Positions 1-7,244 of a stretch of 11,025 nucleotides of DNA are shown here, piece after piece. Made by a program: the position numbers and the translations under genes. Below the pieces are notes generated by a model. That model was given only the letters and a program-made list of their open reading frames with translations. It ran no database searches and was not told where the DNA came from. The stretch is from Bacillota bacterium (GTDB taxonomy: Bacteria; Bacillota; Clostridia; Christensenellales; Aristaeellaceae). Location of the stretch: positions 1-11,025 of the forward strand of contig JAEZHM010000079.1 of assembly GCA_023416585.1 (NCBI GenBank), in the 5' to 3' direction. The number at the start of each line of letters is the position of its first letter. The stretch's first letter is position 1.

Positions 1-464
1 ACCGTATCCATGACAGTATTACCAACCTGTCCATATATGGAAGCGATATTAATAATTCGGCCATATTTGTTTTCGACCATATTTTTTGAGAATGATCTTG
101 TTACTTTGAATACACTGGATAAATCTGCATCGATGGTGAAGTTCCAGTCAGCATCAGTCATATCCAGTATGCCCGCGTTTTTTGCGGCTCCTGCGTTATT
201 GACCAGAATATCTATTTTTCCATACTCTTTAATTGCAGCTTCAGCTGCTTTGTTTATATCTTCCGTTTTGGTAACATCACATTGTATGGGGAGGCACCTG
301 ACTCCTTTAGACCTGAAATCAGCAGCTATTGCTTCCAGCCTTTCAATTCTTCTGGCCATGAGAACCAAATCGGCACCCTGCCCTGCAAAACCATGTGCCA
401 TCTGTAGACCTAAACCTGAAGAAGCCCCTGTCACTACAACTACGCGATTTTTTAGCGAAAACAT
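1..464 (-). CDS. Short-chain dehydrogenase/reductase, 3' part outside window
   Basis: The minus strand encodes the first 154 residues of a classical SDR oxidoreductase; the remaining ~100 residues lie beyond base 1. Seen in the translation: the Rossmann glycine motif TGASSGLG (residues 12-19), a basic pair R38-R39 after strand beta-2 that in this family usually goes with NADP(H), the CDV motif at 62-64, NNAG at 89-92, and the catalytic serine in IAS-IYG (S142). The Tyr-x-x-x-Lys pair is not in the window. The start ATG (464-462) has a strong ribosome site reading AGGAGGG about 5 bases upstream. The sequence IASIYGQVGN resembles gluconate 5-dehydrogenase/3-oxoacyl-ACP reductase-like members, but the substrate cannot be assigned. 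It is transcribed away from the nrtR operon, and an inverted repeat upstream may be its operator. Confidence 0.93.
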   Translation of the reverse strand, partial: MFSLKNRVVVVTGASSGLGLQMAHGFAGQGADLVLMARRIERLEAIAADFRSKGVRCLPIQCDVTKTEDINKAAEAAIKEYGKIDILVNNAGAAKNAGILDMTDADWNFTIDADLSSVFKVTRSFSKNMVENKYGRIINIASIYGQVGNTVMDT

Positions 465-530
465 AGTATCCCTCCTAAAAACACAAACGATTATTATTAA
501 TTTATTAAACAAATAATAGGAAAGCCTTAA

Positions 531-568
531 GTATTACTATTCGTTCAATGAATACGAATTATTAATAC
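531..568. promoter_or_regulatory. Operator-like nested inverted repeat upstream of the SDR gene
   Basis: Inner arms ATTCGT (539-544) and ACGAAT (554-559) are perfect complements with a 9-base gap. Outer arms GTATTA (531-536) and TAATAC (563-568) are also perfect complements, offset by one base from the inner centre. There is no T-run next to it, so it does not look like a terminator. Its place 67-104 bases upstream of the SDR start suggests a dimeric repressor site, possibly TetR-like. No clear minus-strand -35/-10 pair could be matched to it. Confidence 0.35.
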
Positions 569-717
569 CCATTTAGTTAGGATTTAAATCATGGAATTCT
601 ATGTGATTTGTGTGGAAAATGATACAGATAATCCGAAAATCAATTTTATAGGGCAGGCTACCAAATTGGATTTTCAATGGGGAATTAATTAAATAATTAT
701 TTTGGAGGCAAATAACT

Positions 718-792
718 ATGTTAAAACAATCATTCCGCAGGATTTTACCACTGATTTTTCCCTCTTCGGGTGAAACGAATGAGGAAAATTAA
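718..792 (+). CDS. Possible 24-residue peptide with strong ribosome site
   Basis: A short open frame encodes 24 residues, beginning MLKQSFRRILPLIFP and ending in an acidic tail (GETNEEN). It has a good GGAGG (704-708) nine bases before its ATG. The N-terminal half is basic and hydrophobic, the C-terminal end acidic. Its stop (790-792) lies eight bases before the nrtR -35 box, so it is not in the nrtR transcript unless an upstream promoter reads through. Only a poor promoter candidate (TTGGAT 666-671, TTAAAT 689-694) precedes it. It could be a small peptide, a leader, or a decayed gene start. I do not recognise a family. Confidence 0.25.
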   Translation: MLKQSFRRILPLIFPSSGETNEEN

Positions 793-799
793 AAAAATA

Positions 800-829
800 T
801 TGACAAGAAAATACAAATGGTAATATAAT
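800..829 (+). promoter_or_regulatory. Vegetative-type promoter of the nrtR operon
   Basis: A perfect TTGACA (800-805) and perfect TATAAT (824-829) are separated by 18 bases. Transcription would begin near 836, inside the inverted repeat at 829-853, leaving a leader of about 48 bases before nrtR. Confidence 0.85.
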
Positions 830-853
830 GATATTAACAAAATGATAATATCA
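829..853. promoter_or_regulatory. Candidate NrtR operator
   Basis: The arms TGATATTA (829-836) and TAATATCA (846-853) are perfect 8-base complements around a 9-base centre. The repeat begins at the last base of the -10 box and covers the expected start site, where a bound repressor would block initiation. A shorter overlapping inverted repeat, TAATAT (821-826) / ATATTA (831-836), lies across the -10 box itself. NrtR proteins are known to bind AT-rich palindromes of about this length upstream of NAD genes. Assignment to NrtR is inference from position and gene content. Confidence 0.65.
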
Positions 854-883
854 AGCAGTAAATAACAAAATGAGGGTGATGTA

Positions 884-1795
884 ATGCAGGATAATATATT
901 AAAAAATAAATTGGGGCTTACCGAAGAGCAGTTTCTGGCAACATATGATGCAAGCAAATTTGAGAGGCCCTCGGTGACTGTAGATATGCTGATTTTTACA
1001 GTAACTGATGAAGAAAAGAAAAATTACAGGAAGCTTCCTGAAAAAGTTTTAAGAATCCTAATGATAAAAAGAGGCGACCACCCCTATATAGGACAATGGT
1101 CTCTCCCCGGCGGATTTGTACAAATGGATGAAAACTTGGATGAAGCAGCTTTAAGAGAATTAAAAGAGGAAACAAACATTGATAACTTATATATGGAGCA
1201 GCTTTATACATGGGGAGATGTGGGTAGAGATCCACGTACAAGAGTAATAAGCACCTCATACATGTCTTTGGTTGAAAGTTCAACACTTGATATCAAGGCG
1301 AGTGATGATGCGGATGATGCAAAATGGTTTACGGTTTCCTGTAGGTTATATCAAGAACAAAAGACAATAACTGAAAAAGGATATGTTCTGCAAAGATTGT
1401 TCAAACTGAGTTTATCTAACGATGAAAATAACCTTTCGGCAATAGTTAAAATTACGAAGACTGTCGAGGGTAAGGTGACTAAAGTAGAAAGAGAAGTAGT
1501 TGAATCAAATGGAATAGCTTTTGACCATGCAAAAGTTATCGAATACGCCATTGAAAGATTACGCACTAAAATTGAGTACACGGATATAGCATTTAATCTT
1601 ATGCCGGAGTTATTTACTCTTACAGAGCTTCAGCAGGTGTATGAAGTTATTCTTGATATCGAGCTGTTAAAAGCAAATTTCAGAAGGAAGACAGCTGATA
1701 TGGTTATTGAAACAAATCAGTTTACCAAGGATGCAGGTCATAGGCCATCAAAATTATTCAAGTTTAACCCGAACTGGAGTAATGCAGCAGAGTGA
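884..1795 (+). CDS. nrtR: NrtR, Nudix-related transcriptional regulator of NAD metabolism
   Basis: A 303-residue protein with two parts. Residues ~30-160 form a Nudix domain with a nearly complete Nudix box: G77-x5-E83-x7-R91-E92-L-K-E95-E96-T-N98-I99, with N98 where the consensus has Gly. Residues ~205-295 match the winged-helix DNA-binding part typical of NrtR (FDHAKVIEYAIERLR, then IAFNLMPELFTL, NFRRK at 265-269 and HRPSKLFKF near the end). In NrtR proteins the Nudix part senses ADP-ribose or related NAD metabolites and the C-terminal part represses NAD salvage and synthesis genes. Here it is first in an operon with a nicotinamidase-like gene and pncB, behind a promoter that overlaps an inverted repeat, so autoregulation is likely. 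The ATG at 884 is supported by GAGGGTGAT (872-880). Because the acidic box residues are kept, residual hydrolase activity cannot be excluded. Confidence 0.93.
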   Translation: MQDNILKNKLGLTEEQFLATYDASKFERPSVTVDMLIFTVTDEEKKNYRKLPEKVLRILMIKRGDHPYIGQWSLPGGFVQMDENLDEAALRELKEETNIDNLYMEQLYTWGDVGRDPRTRVISTSYMSLVESSTLDIKASDDADDAKWFTVSCRLYQEQKTITEKGYVLQRLFKLSLSNDENNLSAIVKITKTVEGKVTKVEREVVESNGIAFDHAKVIEYAIERLRTKIEYTDIAFNLMPELFTLTELQQVYEVILDIELLKANFRRKTADMVIETNQFTKDAGHRPSKLFKFNPNWSNAAE

Positions 1796-1809
1796 GAGGA
1801 GAAATTGAA

Positions 1810-2481
1810 ATGAAAATGATAAATAAAAATGAGTTTATAGAAAATAGTGTTAAAACTCTTGGGGAGATATTTGATGTACTGGCAAAGCTCCCGGCTATTC
1901 AAATGAAAGACTTGCAGGGGAAGCAAACGGCCCTTGTAATAGTTGATATGATAAATGGTTTTGCCAGGGAAGGGGCATTGAAAAGCCCTAGAGTGGAAGC
2001 CTTGATTCCCAATATAGCAGAATTGTTAAAGACTTGCCATGAATTAAACATTAAAAAGCTTGCATTTGCAGATTGCCACACAAAAGCATCACCGGAATTT
2101 GATGCTTATCCAGCACATTGTATGATTGGTACCAGCGAAGCGGAAATGGTTGATGAGCTTAGGAAACTCGGAGGTTATACTCTTATTCCTAAAAACTCTA
2201 CCAATGGTTTTCAAGAAGAAGCATTTCAGCAATGGCTTGAGGAAAACAAACAAATAAATAGCTTTGTAATTACCGGTGATTGTACCGATATCTGTGTACA
2301 GCAATTTGCAATAACACTAAAGACTTGGTTTAATATGCAGAATAAAAAAGTAAGGATTATTGTACCCGTAAATACGGTTGATACTTACGATTTGGGCCTG
2401 CACAACGGAGATCTTATGAATGTAATGGCACTATACAACATGATGATTAATGGAATTGAAGTAGTTCGGGAGGCGAAATAA
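1810..2481 (+). CDS. pncA: Nicotinamidase-like cysteine hydrolase (isochorismatase fold)
   Basis: A 223-residue protein of the isochorismatase-like cysteine hydrolase superfamily, expected to deamidate nicotinamide to nicotinate for the Preiss-Handler route. The D-K-C catalytic triad can be placed at D46 (VIVDMINGF), K128 (IPKNSTNGF) and C162 (GDCTDICVQQ). D88-C-H90 and H103 are probable metal ligands; fewer His are visible than in some PncA proteins. The open frame extends to a GTG at 1792 overlapping the nrtR stop, but GAGGAG (1796-1801) sits eight bases before ATG 1810, so I use that start. Its stop is immediately followed by the pncB ATG. The first ~35 residues precede the core and may be an extra helix. 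The nrtR and pncB neighbours strongly favour nicotinamidase over isochorismatase; substrate is inferred from context. Confidence 0.87.
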   Translation: MKMINKNEFIENSVKTLGEIFDVLAKLPAIQMKDLQGKQTALVIVDMINGFAREGALKSPRVEALIPNIAELLKTCHELNIKKLAFADCHTKASPEFDAYPAHCMIGTSEAEMVDELRKLGGYTLIPKNSTNGFQEEAFQQWLEENKQINSFVITGDCTDICVQQFAITLKTWFNMQNKKVRIIVPVNTVDTYDLGLHNGDLMNVMALYNMMINGIEVVREAK

Positions 2482-3924
2482 ATGGATAATATGAATTTAA
2501 CCCTGCTGACAGATTTTTATGAATTAACCATGGCAAATGGGTATTTTCAGAATGGGTTACAAGATAAACAGGCATATTTTGATATGTTTTTCAGAAAGGT
2601 TCCTGATAATGGTGGCTTTGCAATAATGGCTGGAGTTGAGCAGCTTATAGATTATCTGAAAAACCTTAAGTTTGATGATAAAGATATTGAGTATCTGCGG
2701 AGTAAGAACCTATTTAGTGAAGAATTTCTGCAATATCTTAAGAATTTTAAATTTAGCTGTGATGTTTGGGCTATACCGGAAGGAACTCCAATATTCCCTA
2801 ATGAACCTGTAGTAATGGTTAGAGGGCCTGTTATTGAAGCGCAATTTGTTGAAACGATGATATTATTGACAATAAATCACCAAAGCCTGATAGCAACAAA
2901 GGCAAACCGAATTGTCAGAGCTGCTCAGGGAAGAGATGTTATGGAGTTCGGTTCAAGAAGGGCGCAAGGCTATGATGGAGCAATTTTCGGTGCAAGGGCT
3001 GCATACATAGGTGGCTGTGTTGGAACTGCGTGTACAATAGCAGAGAAGGAGTTTGACATTCCGGTTATCGGTACAATGGCCCACAGCTGGATTCAGATGT
3101 TTCCAACTGAATTAGAGGCTTTCCGTGCTTATGCTATGACCTATCCCGACAATTGTACATTTCTTGTAGATACCTACAATGTGTTAAAATCCGGTGTACC
3201 CAATGCAATAAAAGTGTTTAACGAAGAAATAGTTCCGAGGGGGTTCAGGCCAAAGGGAGTAAGGATTGACAGTGGTGATATTACGTATCTTTCTAAGGAA
3301 ACCAGAAAAATGTTGGATGACGCAGGGTTCCATGACTGCAAGATAGTCGCATCAAATTCATTGGATGAATTCATTATCAGGGATATACTTATTCAAGGTG
3401 CACAGGTAGACTTGTTCGGTGTGGGGGAACGTCTAATTACTTCTAAGTCAGAGCCTGTGTTTGGAGGGGTTTATAAGCTGGTAGCAGTTGAAGAAAACGG
3501 GCAAATGATTCCTAAAATAAAGCTTAGTGAAAATGTAGGGAAAATAACCAATCCTGGATTCAAACAGGCTTGGAGACTTTTTGATAAGGAAAGCGGAAAA
3601 GCAATTGCAGATGTCCTTACAACTAATGATGAGGAAATAGATGAAAGCAAGCCTTATGAATTATTTGATCCTGAATATACCTGGAAAAGGAAGGTTGTAA
3701 CCAATTTTGTTGCAAAAAGACTTTTAATTAAGATTTTTGATAAGGGAACCAGTGTATATGAAAGTCCAAAGTTAAGCGAAATTAAAAGCTACTGCAAAGA
3801 GCAAACCGATACATTATGGGATGAGATAAAAAGGTTCGAAAACCCACATAAATATTACGTCGATTTGTCAAGGCCACTGTGGGAGATGAAGGAAAGCTTG
3901 CTACAGGAGTATTCAGTGAAATAG
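2482..3924 (+). CDS. pncB: Nicotinate phosphoribosyltransferase
   Basis: A 480-residue protein, the usual length for Firmicute nicotinate phosphoribosyltransferases. The enzyme joins nicotinate to phosphoribosyl pyrophosphate with ATP hydrolysis, giving nicotinate mononucleotide. Recognisable parts: the N-terminal LLTDFYELTMANGYF signature (residues 8-22), EFGSRRAQGYDGA (155-167), GTMAHSW (197-203) with H201 as the likely phosphorylated histidine, FLVDTYNVLKSGVPNA (227-242), and the phosphate-binding RIDSGDI (261-267). It starts directly after the upstream stop with no gap and has GGGAGG (2468-2473) eight bases ahead, consistent with translational coupling. With the preceding gene it converts nicotinamide to nicotinate mononucleotide. 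No nadD or nadE lies in the window. No terminator is visible in the 83 bases before the next gene, so read-through is expected. Confidence 0.96.
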   Translation: MDNMNLTLLTDFYELTMANGYFQNGLQDKQAYFDMFFRKVPDNGGFAIMAGVEQLIDYLKNLKFDDKDIEYLRSKNLFSEEFLQYLKNFKFSCDVWAIPEGTPIFPNEPVVMVRGPVIEAQFVETMILLTINHQSLIATKANRIVRAAQGRDVMEFGSRRAQGYDGAIFGARAAYIGGCVGTACTIAEKEFDIPVIGTMAHSWIQMFPTELEAFRAYAMTYPDNCTFLVDTYNVLKSGVPNAIKVFNEEIVPRGFRPKGVRIDSGDITYLSKETRKMLDDAGFHDCKIVASNSLDEFIIRDILIQGAQVDLFGVGERLITSKSEPVFGGVYKLVAVEENGQMIPKIKLSENVGKITNPGFKQAWRLFDKESGKAIADVLTTNDEEIDESKPYELFDPEYTWKRKVVTNFVAKRLLIKIFDKGTSVYESPKLSEIKSYCKEQTDTLWDEIKRFENPHKYYVDLSRPLWEMKESLLQEYSVK

Positions 3925-4007
3925 AACGTGGAATAATCTGACGATTAAAAGACAATTATGAGGATTGCATGAAAAATTAAGGGAAGTTTGATTGGAGTGA
4001 TCAAATA

Positions 4008-4988
4008 ATGTGTAATTCTAAAAGAGTAATCGTATGGAGAATAACTCAGGATTGTAATATGAACTGTCTGTTTTGTTCATATAGTAATGAGATTATAAGG
4101 AAGAGAGATGTCGCTGATTATGCAGATATCTTAAGGTTTTTGAAGATTCTAGGCATGTATAGGGATGTAAGTAAGCAAGAAACCTTAATAAGCTGGATTG
4201 GTGGGGAGCCATTTCTGTGGGAGCATATAATCCCATTGTCAAAGGAGATTAATGAGAATTATGGTATTAATATAAGTACTACAACAAATGGATTATTACT
4301 TTCTTCAAAAGAAACAAGGGAGGGGATAGTAAAGTATTTTTCAGAAATAGTATTCAGCGTGGATGGCTTCAGACAATGCAATGACAGGATTCGCAAGTTA
4401 AATGGACATTATGAAAAAGTTACAAAAAATATCCTTGAGTTAAGTAAAGAAAAGAAGGAAACAGGAAGCAATCTTATTATTAAAGTAAATACAATTTTGA
4501 TGAGAGAAAACATAGAAAGCTTCGAGGAATTTTGCAATGAACTCGTTGCTTTGGGCGTAAATGAAATTACATTTAACCAGCTTGGCGGGTTTGACAGACC
4601 GGAATTTTATCAAGATAACAGGTTGCTCTATAATCAGGTAAAACAGTTTTCATCAGATTTACCGAGGTTGAAAGAAAAATTTTATAAAATGGGATTGCTG
4701 ATTCATGGCAATGATGATTATTTGAGGAGAATTATGTCCTCAACTAAAAATAAAAGAATTGAAATAGATGAATGTAATCCTGGGAGATGGTTTTGGTTTA
4801 TAAATGAAAACGGCTTTATAAGTCCTTGTAGTTATACTTCATATGAGTATATGTTACATATTAATTCAATTAAAGAAATTGAGGATATAGATAAAGTAGA
4901 AGAGTATTTTAAAGATTTGAGAAAATCAAAACGTTCACATTGGTGCGATGATTGCCATTGTACTCAATTGTATAAAAAGTTTGAATGA
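4008..4988 (+). CDS. Radical SAM enzyme with C-terminal cysteine cluster (SPASM/twitch-like)
   Basis: A 326-residue radical S-adenosylmethionine protein. The CxxxCxxC motif that binds the catalytic 4Fe-4S cluster is C16, C20, C23, following VWRITQDCNMNC. GGEPF at 65-69 is the SAM-contacting motif, and TTTNG (91-95) and FSVDG (116-120) are typical barrel-strand motifs. The C-terminal third has C256, C274 (GFISPCSY), C313, C316 and C318 (WCDDCHC), a pattern expected of a SPASM- or twitch-type domain holding at least one extra Fe-S cluster. Such enzymes often modify peptides or proteins, but no precursor peptide gene was found next to it. GGAGTGA (3994-4000) sits seven bases before the ATG. It follows pncB by 83 bases without a terminator and precedes a methyltransferase-domain gene by 51 bases, so all five genes may share NrtR control. 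Substrate unknown. Confidence 0.88.
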   Translation: MCNSKRVIVWRITQDCNMNCLFCSYSNEIIRKRDVADYADILRFLKILGMYRDVSKQETLISWIGGEPFLWEHIIPLSKEINENYGINISTTTNGLLLSSKETREGIVKYFSEIVFSVDGFRQCNDRIRKLNGHYEKVTKNILELSKEKKETGSNLIIKVNTILMRENIESFEEFCNELVALGVNEITFNQLGGFDRPEFYQDNRLLYNQVKQFSSDLPRLKEKFYKMGLLIHGNDDYLRRIMSSTKNKRIEIDECNPGRWFWFINENGFISPCSYTSYEYMLHINSIKEIEDIDKVEEYFKDLRKSKRSHWCDDCHCTQLYKKFE

Positions 4989-5039
4989 TGTATTTGGAAT
5001 TTGTGATTAAAAACTAATATAATGAAAGTAGGTTCCAAA

Positions 5040-7112
5040 ATGATAAAAGCGTTATCAGTTATTGAAAAGCTGAAATCAGGAAACATGCAGGCACTGAAAA
5101 GCGAAAAATGGCTCAGGTATCTGGCACTGACATCAGAGTACAATGTTAATCTTGAACGTCTAACCTCCCTTGAGGAAATGAAGAATAATTACGTACTGAA
5201 TTATGTAGAAAAGACACTTAAGGCTCTTTCAAGCCTGAAGCTAAGTGAGCGCCAAGCCTACATAATCGAAGAGACGCTAAAGTGGTCTGAGGTTGCAAAG
5301 TCGGGACTAATACATCAAAGAAACCAATGGATAAAAAAGGGCTACAACCTTTTTGTACATAATATTGGTTCAGCAGAAATCTATCTGGAGGAGTGCTCGG
5401 AATCAAATCCGGAAATAAAGAAAATAGTACACAGTCTTATACAGACTCACGGTTTGATAGGACAATACATAAGGGGAGAGGTGCCACTCTACGATAATAA
5501 ACCGCTATATCAGCTTGTTGAAGAAGGTAACATATCAGCTACTGAACTAAAGGAAATACTAAATGGGCTTAACTACTGTATTGTGACAGCAGTAGATGAA
5601 AACATTTGGAGGGATATAAGCCAACAGGCTGAAGAAATAATAGAGATTGTTGCTAACGGGCAATTTGATAAGCAGTACGGGTTCAAGGACAGAATAAGGC
5701 GTTTAAGGACTGTTTCTATTGGAAACGGTGAGAATTTAGATGCAGAGTACGAAAAAATCCTTTCTGATTCAAGCATAATCGGTAAACTATCGGGACTTCT
5801 TGATGCAGCAGATTTATGGTATGTGGAAGCGGCCTTATATGATTTTTCATTTGAAGAATTTGTAAAGATATTTTTACTCATTTCACAGGAAGTAAATTTA
5901 TGCAAAGTTAAACATATCAGTTTTGAATGGTTGATGAAGGCTATTTACTATCAGCATGATGGAAAGAAACGAGTAAACATTTATAAAAAACGGATCATTG
6001 AAAAGTATCTGGCGGCTATGACGATACAGGATATATTGGAAGGTAACTCTAAAGAAAACCTGCACGTTGCTCACACGGTGAGCTCCCATGAAAGCTTGGA
6101 CGATACGGTGTTTTTTACCTTCCGGTTTTCAGCAGCCGGCAGTAAACTTATCGAATTTTGTATAGAAGCTGAGAAATCCGACGTACTCTATGAAAGCGCT
6201 ATCATCCTATTGTTTGACCTGTTCGGCCTAAGAAAGGATAAATATGACCGCTTTTATGAAGAAGAGAAATATCTTGCAACTATGAATCAGACTATAGACT
6301 ACAAGAAAGTCATACTTGATTACATTAGTGGTACCAGTATTATAGATATTGGTCCGGGGGGCGGAGCCTTGATGGATCTTATAGAGGAAAGGTACCCTTC
6401 GGTTCAGGTTTTAGGAGTTGATATATCCCAAAACGTACTGGATAGCTTAAAAAAGAAGAAGCAGTTGGAAAACAGGAAATGGGATGTGTTATATGGAGAT
6501 GCCCTAAACCTGGGCCAGTATATTGAAAGAGGGAGTGTCGATACGGCAATATTCTGTTCTATTCTGCATGAACTCTTCTCCTATATTGAATACAAAGGAA
6601 GAAAGTTTAATCATGAAACATTGGCAGCTGCATTCAAAAGTGTATTTGAGATTCTGCCGTCCGGCGGTAGGATTATTATACGTGATGGTATTATGACAGA
6701 GCCGGAAGGTGAAAAAAGAATCATAAAGTTTCTATCCGAAGAGGGAATGCAATTCCTGGAGAGGTATGCAAAGGACTTCAAGGGTAGGGAGATTGAGTAC
6801 GCTGTTGTTGGACAGAATGAAGTACTTATGCCCGTAAATGATGCTATGGAATTTCTTTATACTTATACTTGGGGAGAAAAGTCGTATGTTCATGAAGTAA
6901 ACGAGCAATTCGGATATTTTACTCCAAGTGGCTTTAAAGAGTTTATCGCTTCGACTTTAGGTAAAGATGCCAAAATAATTGAGTTTAAGCATTTCTTACA
7001 GGAAGGCTATACAATAGCGTTGTCTCAAAAAGTAGAGTTTTTTGATGAGAACAGAAAACTGGTAAGGTTGCCTGACAGTACTTGTATTGTAGTGATTGAG
7101 AAAATTAACTGA
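5040..7112 (+). CDS. Large two-part protein: uncharacterised N-terminal region plus class I SAM methyltransferase
   Basis: A 690-residue protein. Roughly residues 425-600 are a class I SAM-dependent methyltransferase: motif I IIDIGPGGG (434-442), the acidic residue after strand 2 in VLGVDIS (D461), VLYGDAL (483-489), and FCSILHELF with a following PSGGRIIIRDG. The first ~420 residues have no family I recognise; they look helical and include THGLIGQYIRGE (136-147), which reads like a conserved motif. No transmembrane segment or signal peptide is apparent. The frame opens at ATG 5022, but nothing like a ribosome site precedes it; ATG 5040 has AGTAGG (5027-5032) at seven bases and is preferred, though the site is weak. 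A TATAAT at 5018-5023 with a poor TTGGAA (4994-4999) leaves open an internal promoter. It is last in the presumed operon, before the terminator at 7127. The methyl acceptor is unknown. Confidence 0.82.
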   Translation: MIKALSVIEKLKSGNMQALKSEKWLRYLALTSEYNVNLERLTSLEEMKNNYVLNYVEKTLKALSSLKLSERQAYIIEETLKWSEVAKSGLIHQRNQWIKKGYNLFVHNIGSAEIYLEECSESNPEIKKIVHSLIQTHGLIGQYIRGEVPLYDNKPLYQLVEEGNISATELKEILNGLNYCIVTAVDENIWRDISQQAEEIIEIVANGQFDKQYGFKDRIRRLRTVSIGNGENLDAEYEKILSDSSIIGKLSGLLDAADLWYVEAALYDFSFEEFVKIFLLISQEVNLCKVKHISFEWLMKAIYYQHDGKKRVNIYKKRIIEKYLAAMTIQDILEGNSKENLHVAHTVSSHESLDDTVFFTFRFSAAGSKLIEFCIEAEKSDVLYESAIILLFDLFGLRKDKYDRFYEEEKYLATMNQTIDYKKVILDYISGTSIIDIGPGGGALMDLIEERYPSVQVLGVDISQNVLDSLKKKKQLENRKWDVLYGDALNLGQYIERGSVDTAIFCSILHELFSYIEYKGRKFNHETLAAAFKSVFEILPSGGRIIIRDGIMTEPEGEKRIIKFLSEEGMQFLERYAKDFKGREIEYAVVGQNEVLMPVNDAMEFLYTYTWGEKSYVHEVNEQFGYFTPSGFKEFIASTLGKDAKIIEFKHFLQEGYTIALSQKVEFFDENRKLVRLPDSTCIVVIEKIN

Positions 7113-7126
7113 GTTGTTAGTCAATA

Positions 7127-7170
7127 AAAAGCCCCATTTACAGGTTTTGCTGTGAATGAGGCTTTTGTAT
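7127..7170 (+). terminator. Rho-independent terminator of the nrtR operon
   Basis: A 17-base stem pairs AAAAGCC..ACAG (7127-7143) with CTGT..GGCTTTT (7150-7166), with one C/A mismatch and one G-U pair, around a 6-base loop, followed by a T-rich stretch. It begins 14 bases after the methyltransferase stop. The A-run on the 5' side could allow function in the opposite direction, but no convergent gene is present. Confidence 0.9.
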
Positions 7171-7215
7171 TTATATATGTTTTGAAAGAGGTATACAGAT
7201 TTTTTTGCCTAATTA

Positions 7216-7244
7216 TTGACATTTATAACGGAAGCCGATATAAT
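7216..7244 (+). promoter_or_regulatory. Perfect-consensus promoter of the padR-DUF2812 pair
   Basis: TTGACA (7216-7221) and TATAAT (7239-7244) are separated by exactly 17 bases, the ideal vegetative promoter. Such a strong promoter normally needs a repressor to be useful. The overlapping tandem repeats and the downstream padR gene fit that. Confidence 0.88.

Larger units (their letters stand above)
465..883. other. Divergent intergenic region between the SDR gene and nrtR
   Basis: This 419-base region holds the SDR ribosome site (470-476), the inverted repeat at 531-568, a possible small ORF at 718-792, and the nrtR promoter and operator at 800-853. A second short frame at 591-692 (33 codons, beginning MEFYVICVEN) has only a weak upstream TTAGGA. 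I cannot support it as a gene; it may be chance or a remnant. I see nothing else in 569-700. Confidence 0.6.

Noticed and set aside
10..516. 168-codon open frame on the plus strand
   Set aside because: It lies opposite the SDR gene, which has clear Rossmann and NNAG motifs and a ribosome site on the minus strand; the plus frame has no recognisable domain.
591..692. 33-codon open frame
   Set aside because: Only a weak ribosome site, no recognised family, and unremarkable composition; mentioned only in the intergenic entry.
745..957. 70-codon minus-strand frame over the nrtR promoter
   Set aside because: Low-complexity Leu/Ile/Phe reading of AT-rich DNA overlapping a consensus promoter and the nrtR start.
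3925..4007. Terminator or separate promoter between pncB and the radical SAM gene
   Set aside because: No stem with a T-run and no convincing -35/-10 pair could be found, so the genes are treated as one transcript.
4994..5023. Possible promoter (TTGGAA, 18 bases, TATAAT) before the methyltransferase gene
   Set aside because: The -35 match is only 4 of 6 and a TATAAT is easily found by chance in AT-rich DNA; kept as an alternative, not listed as a feature.
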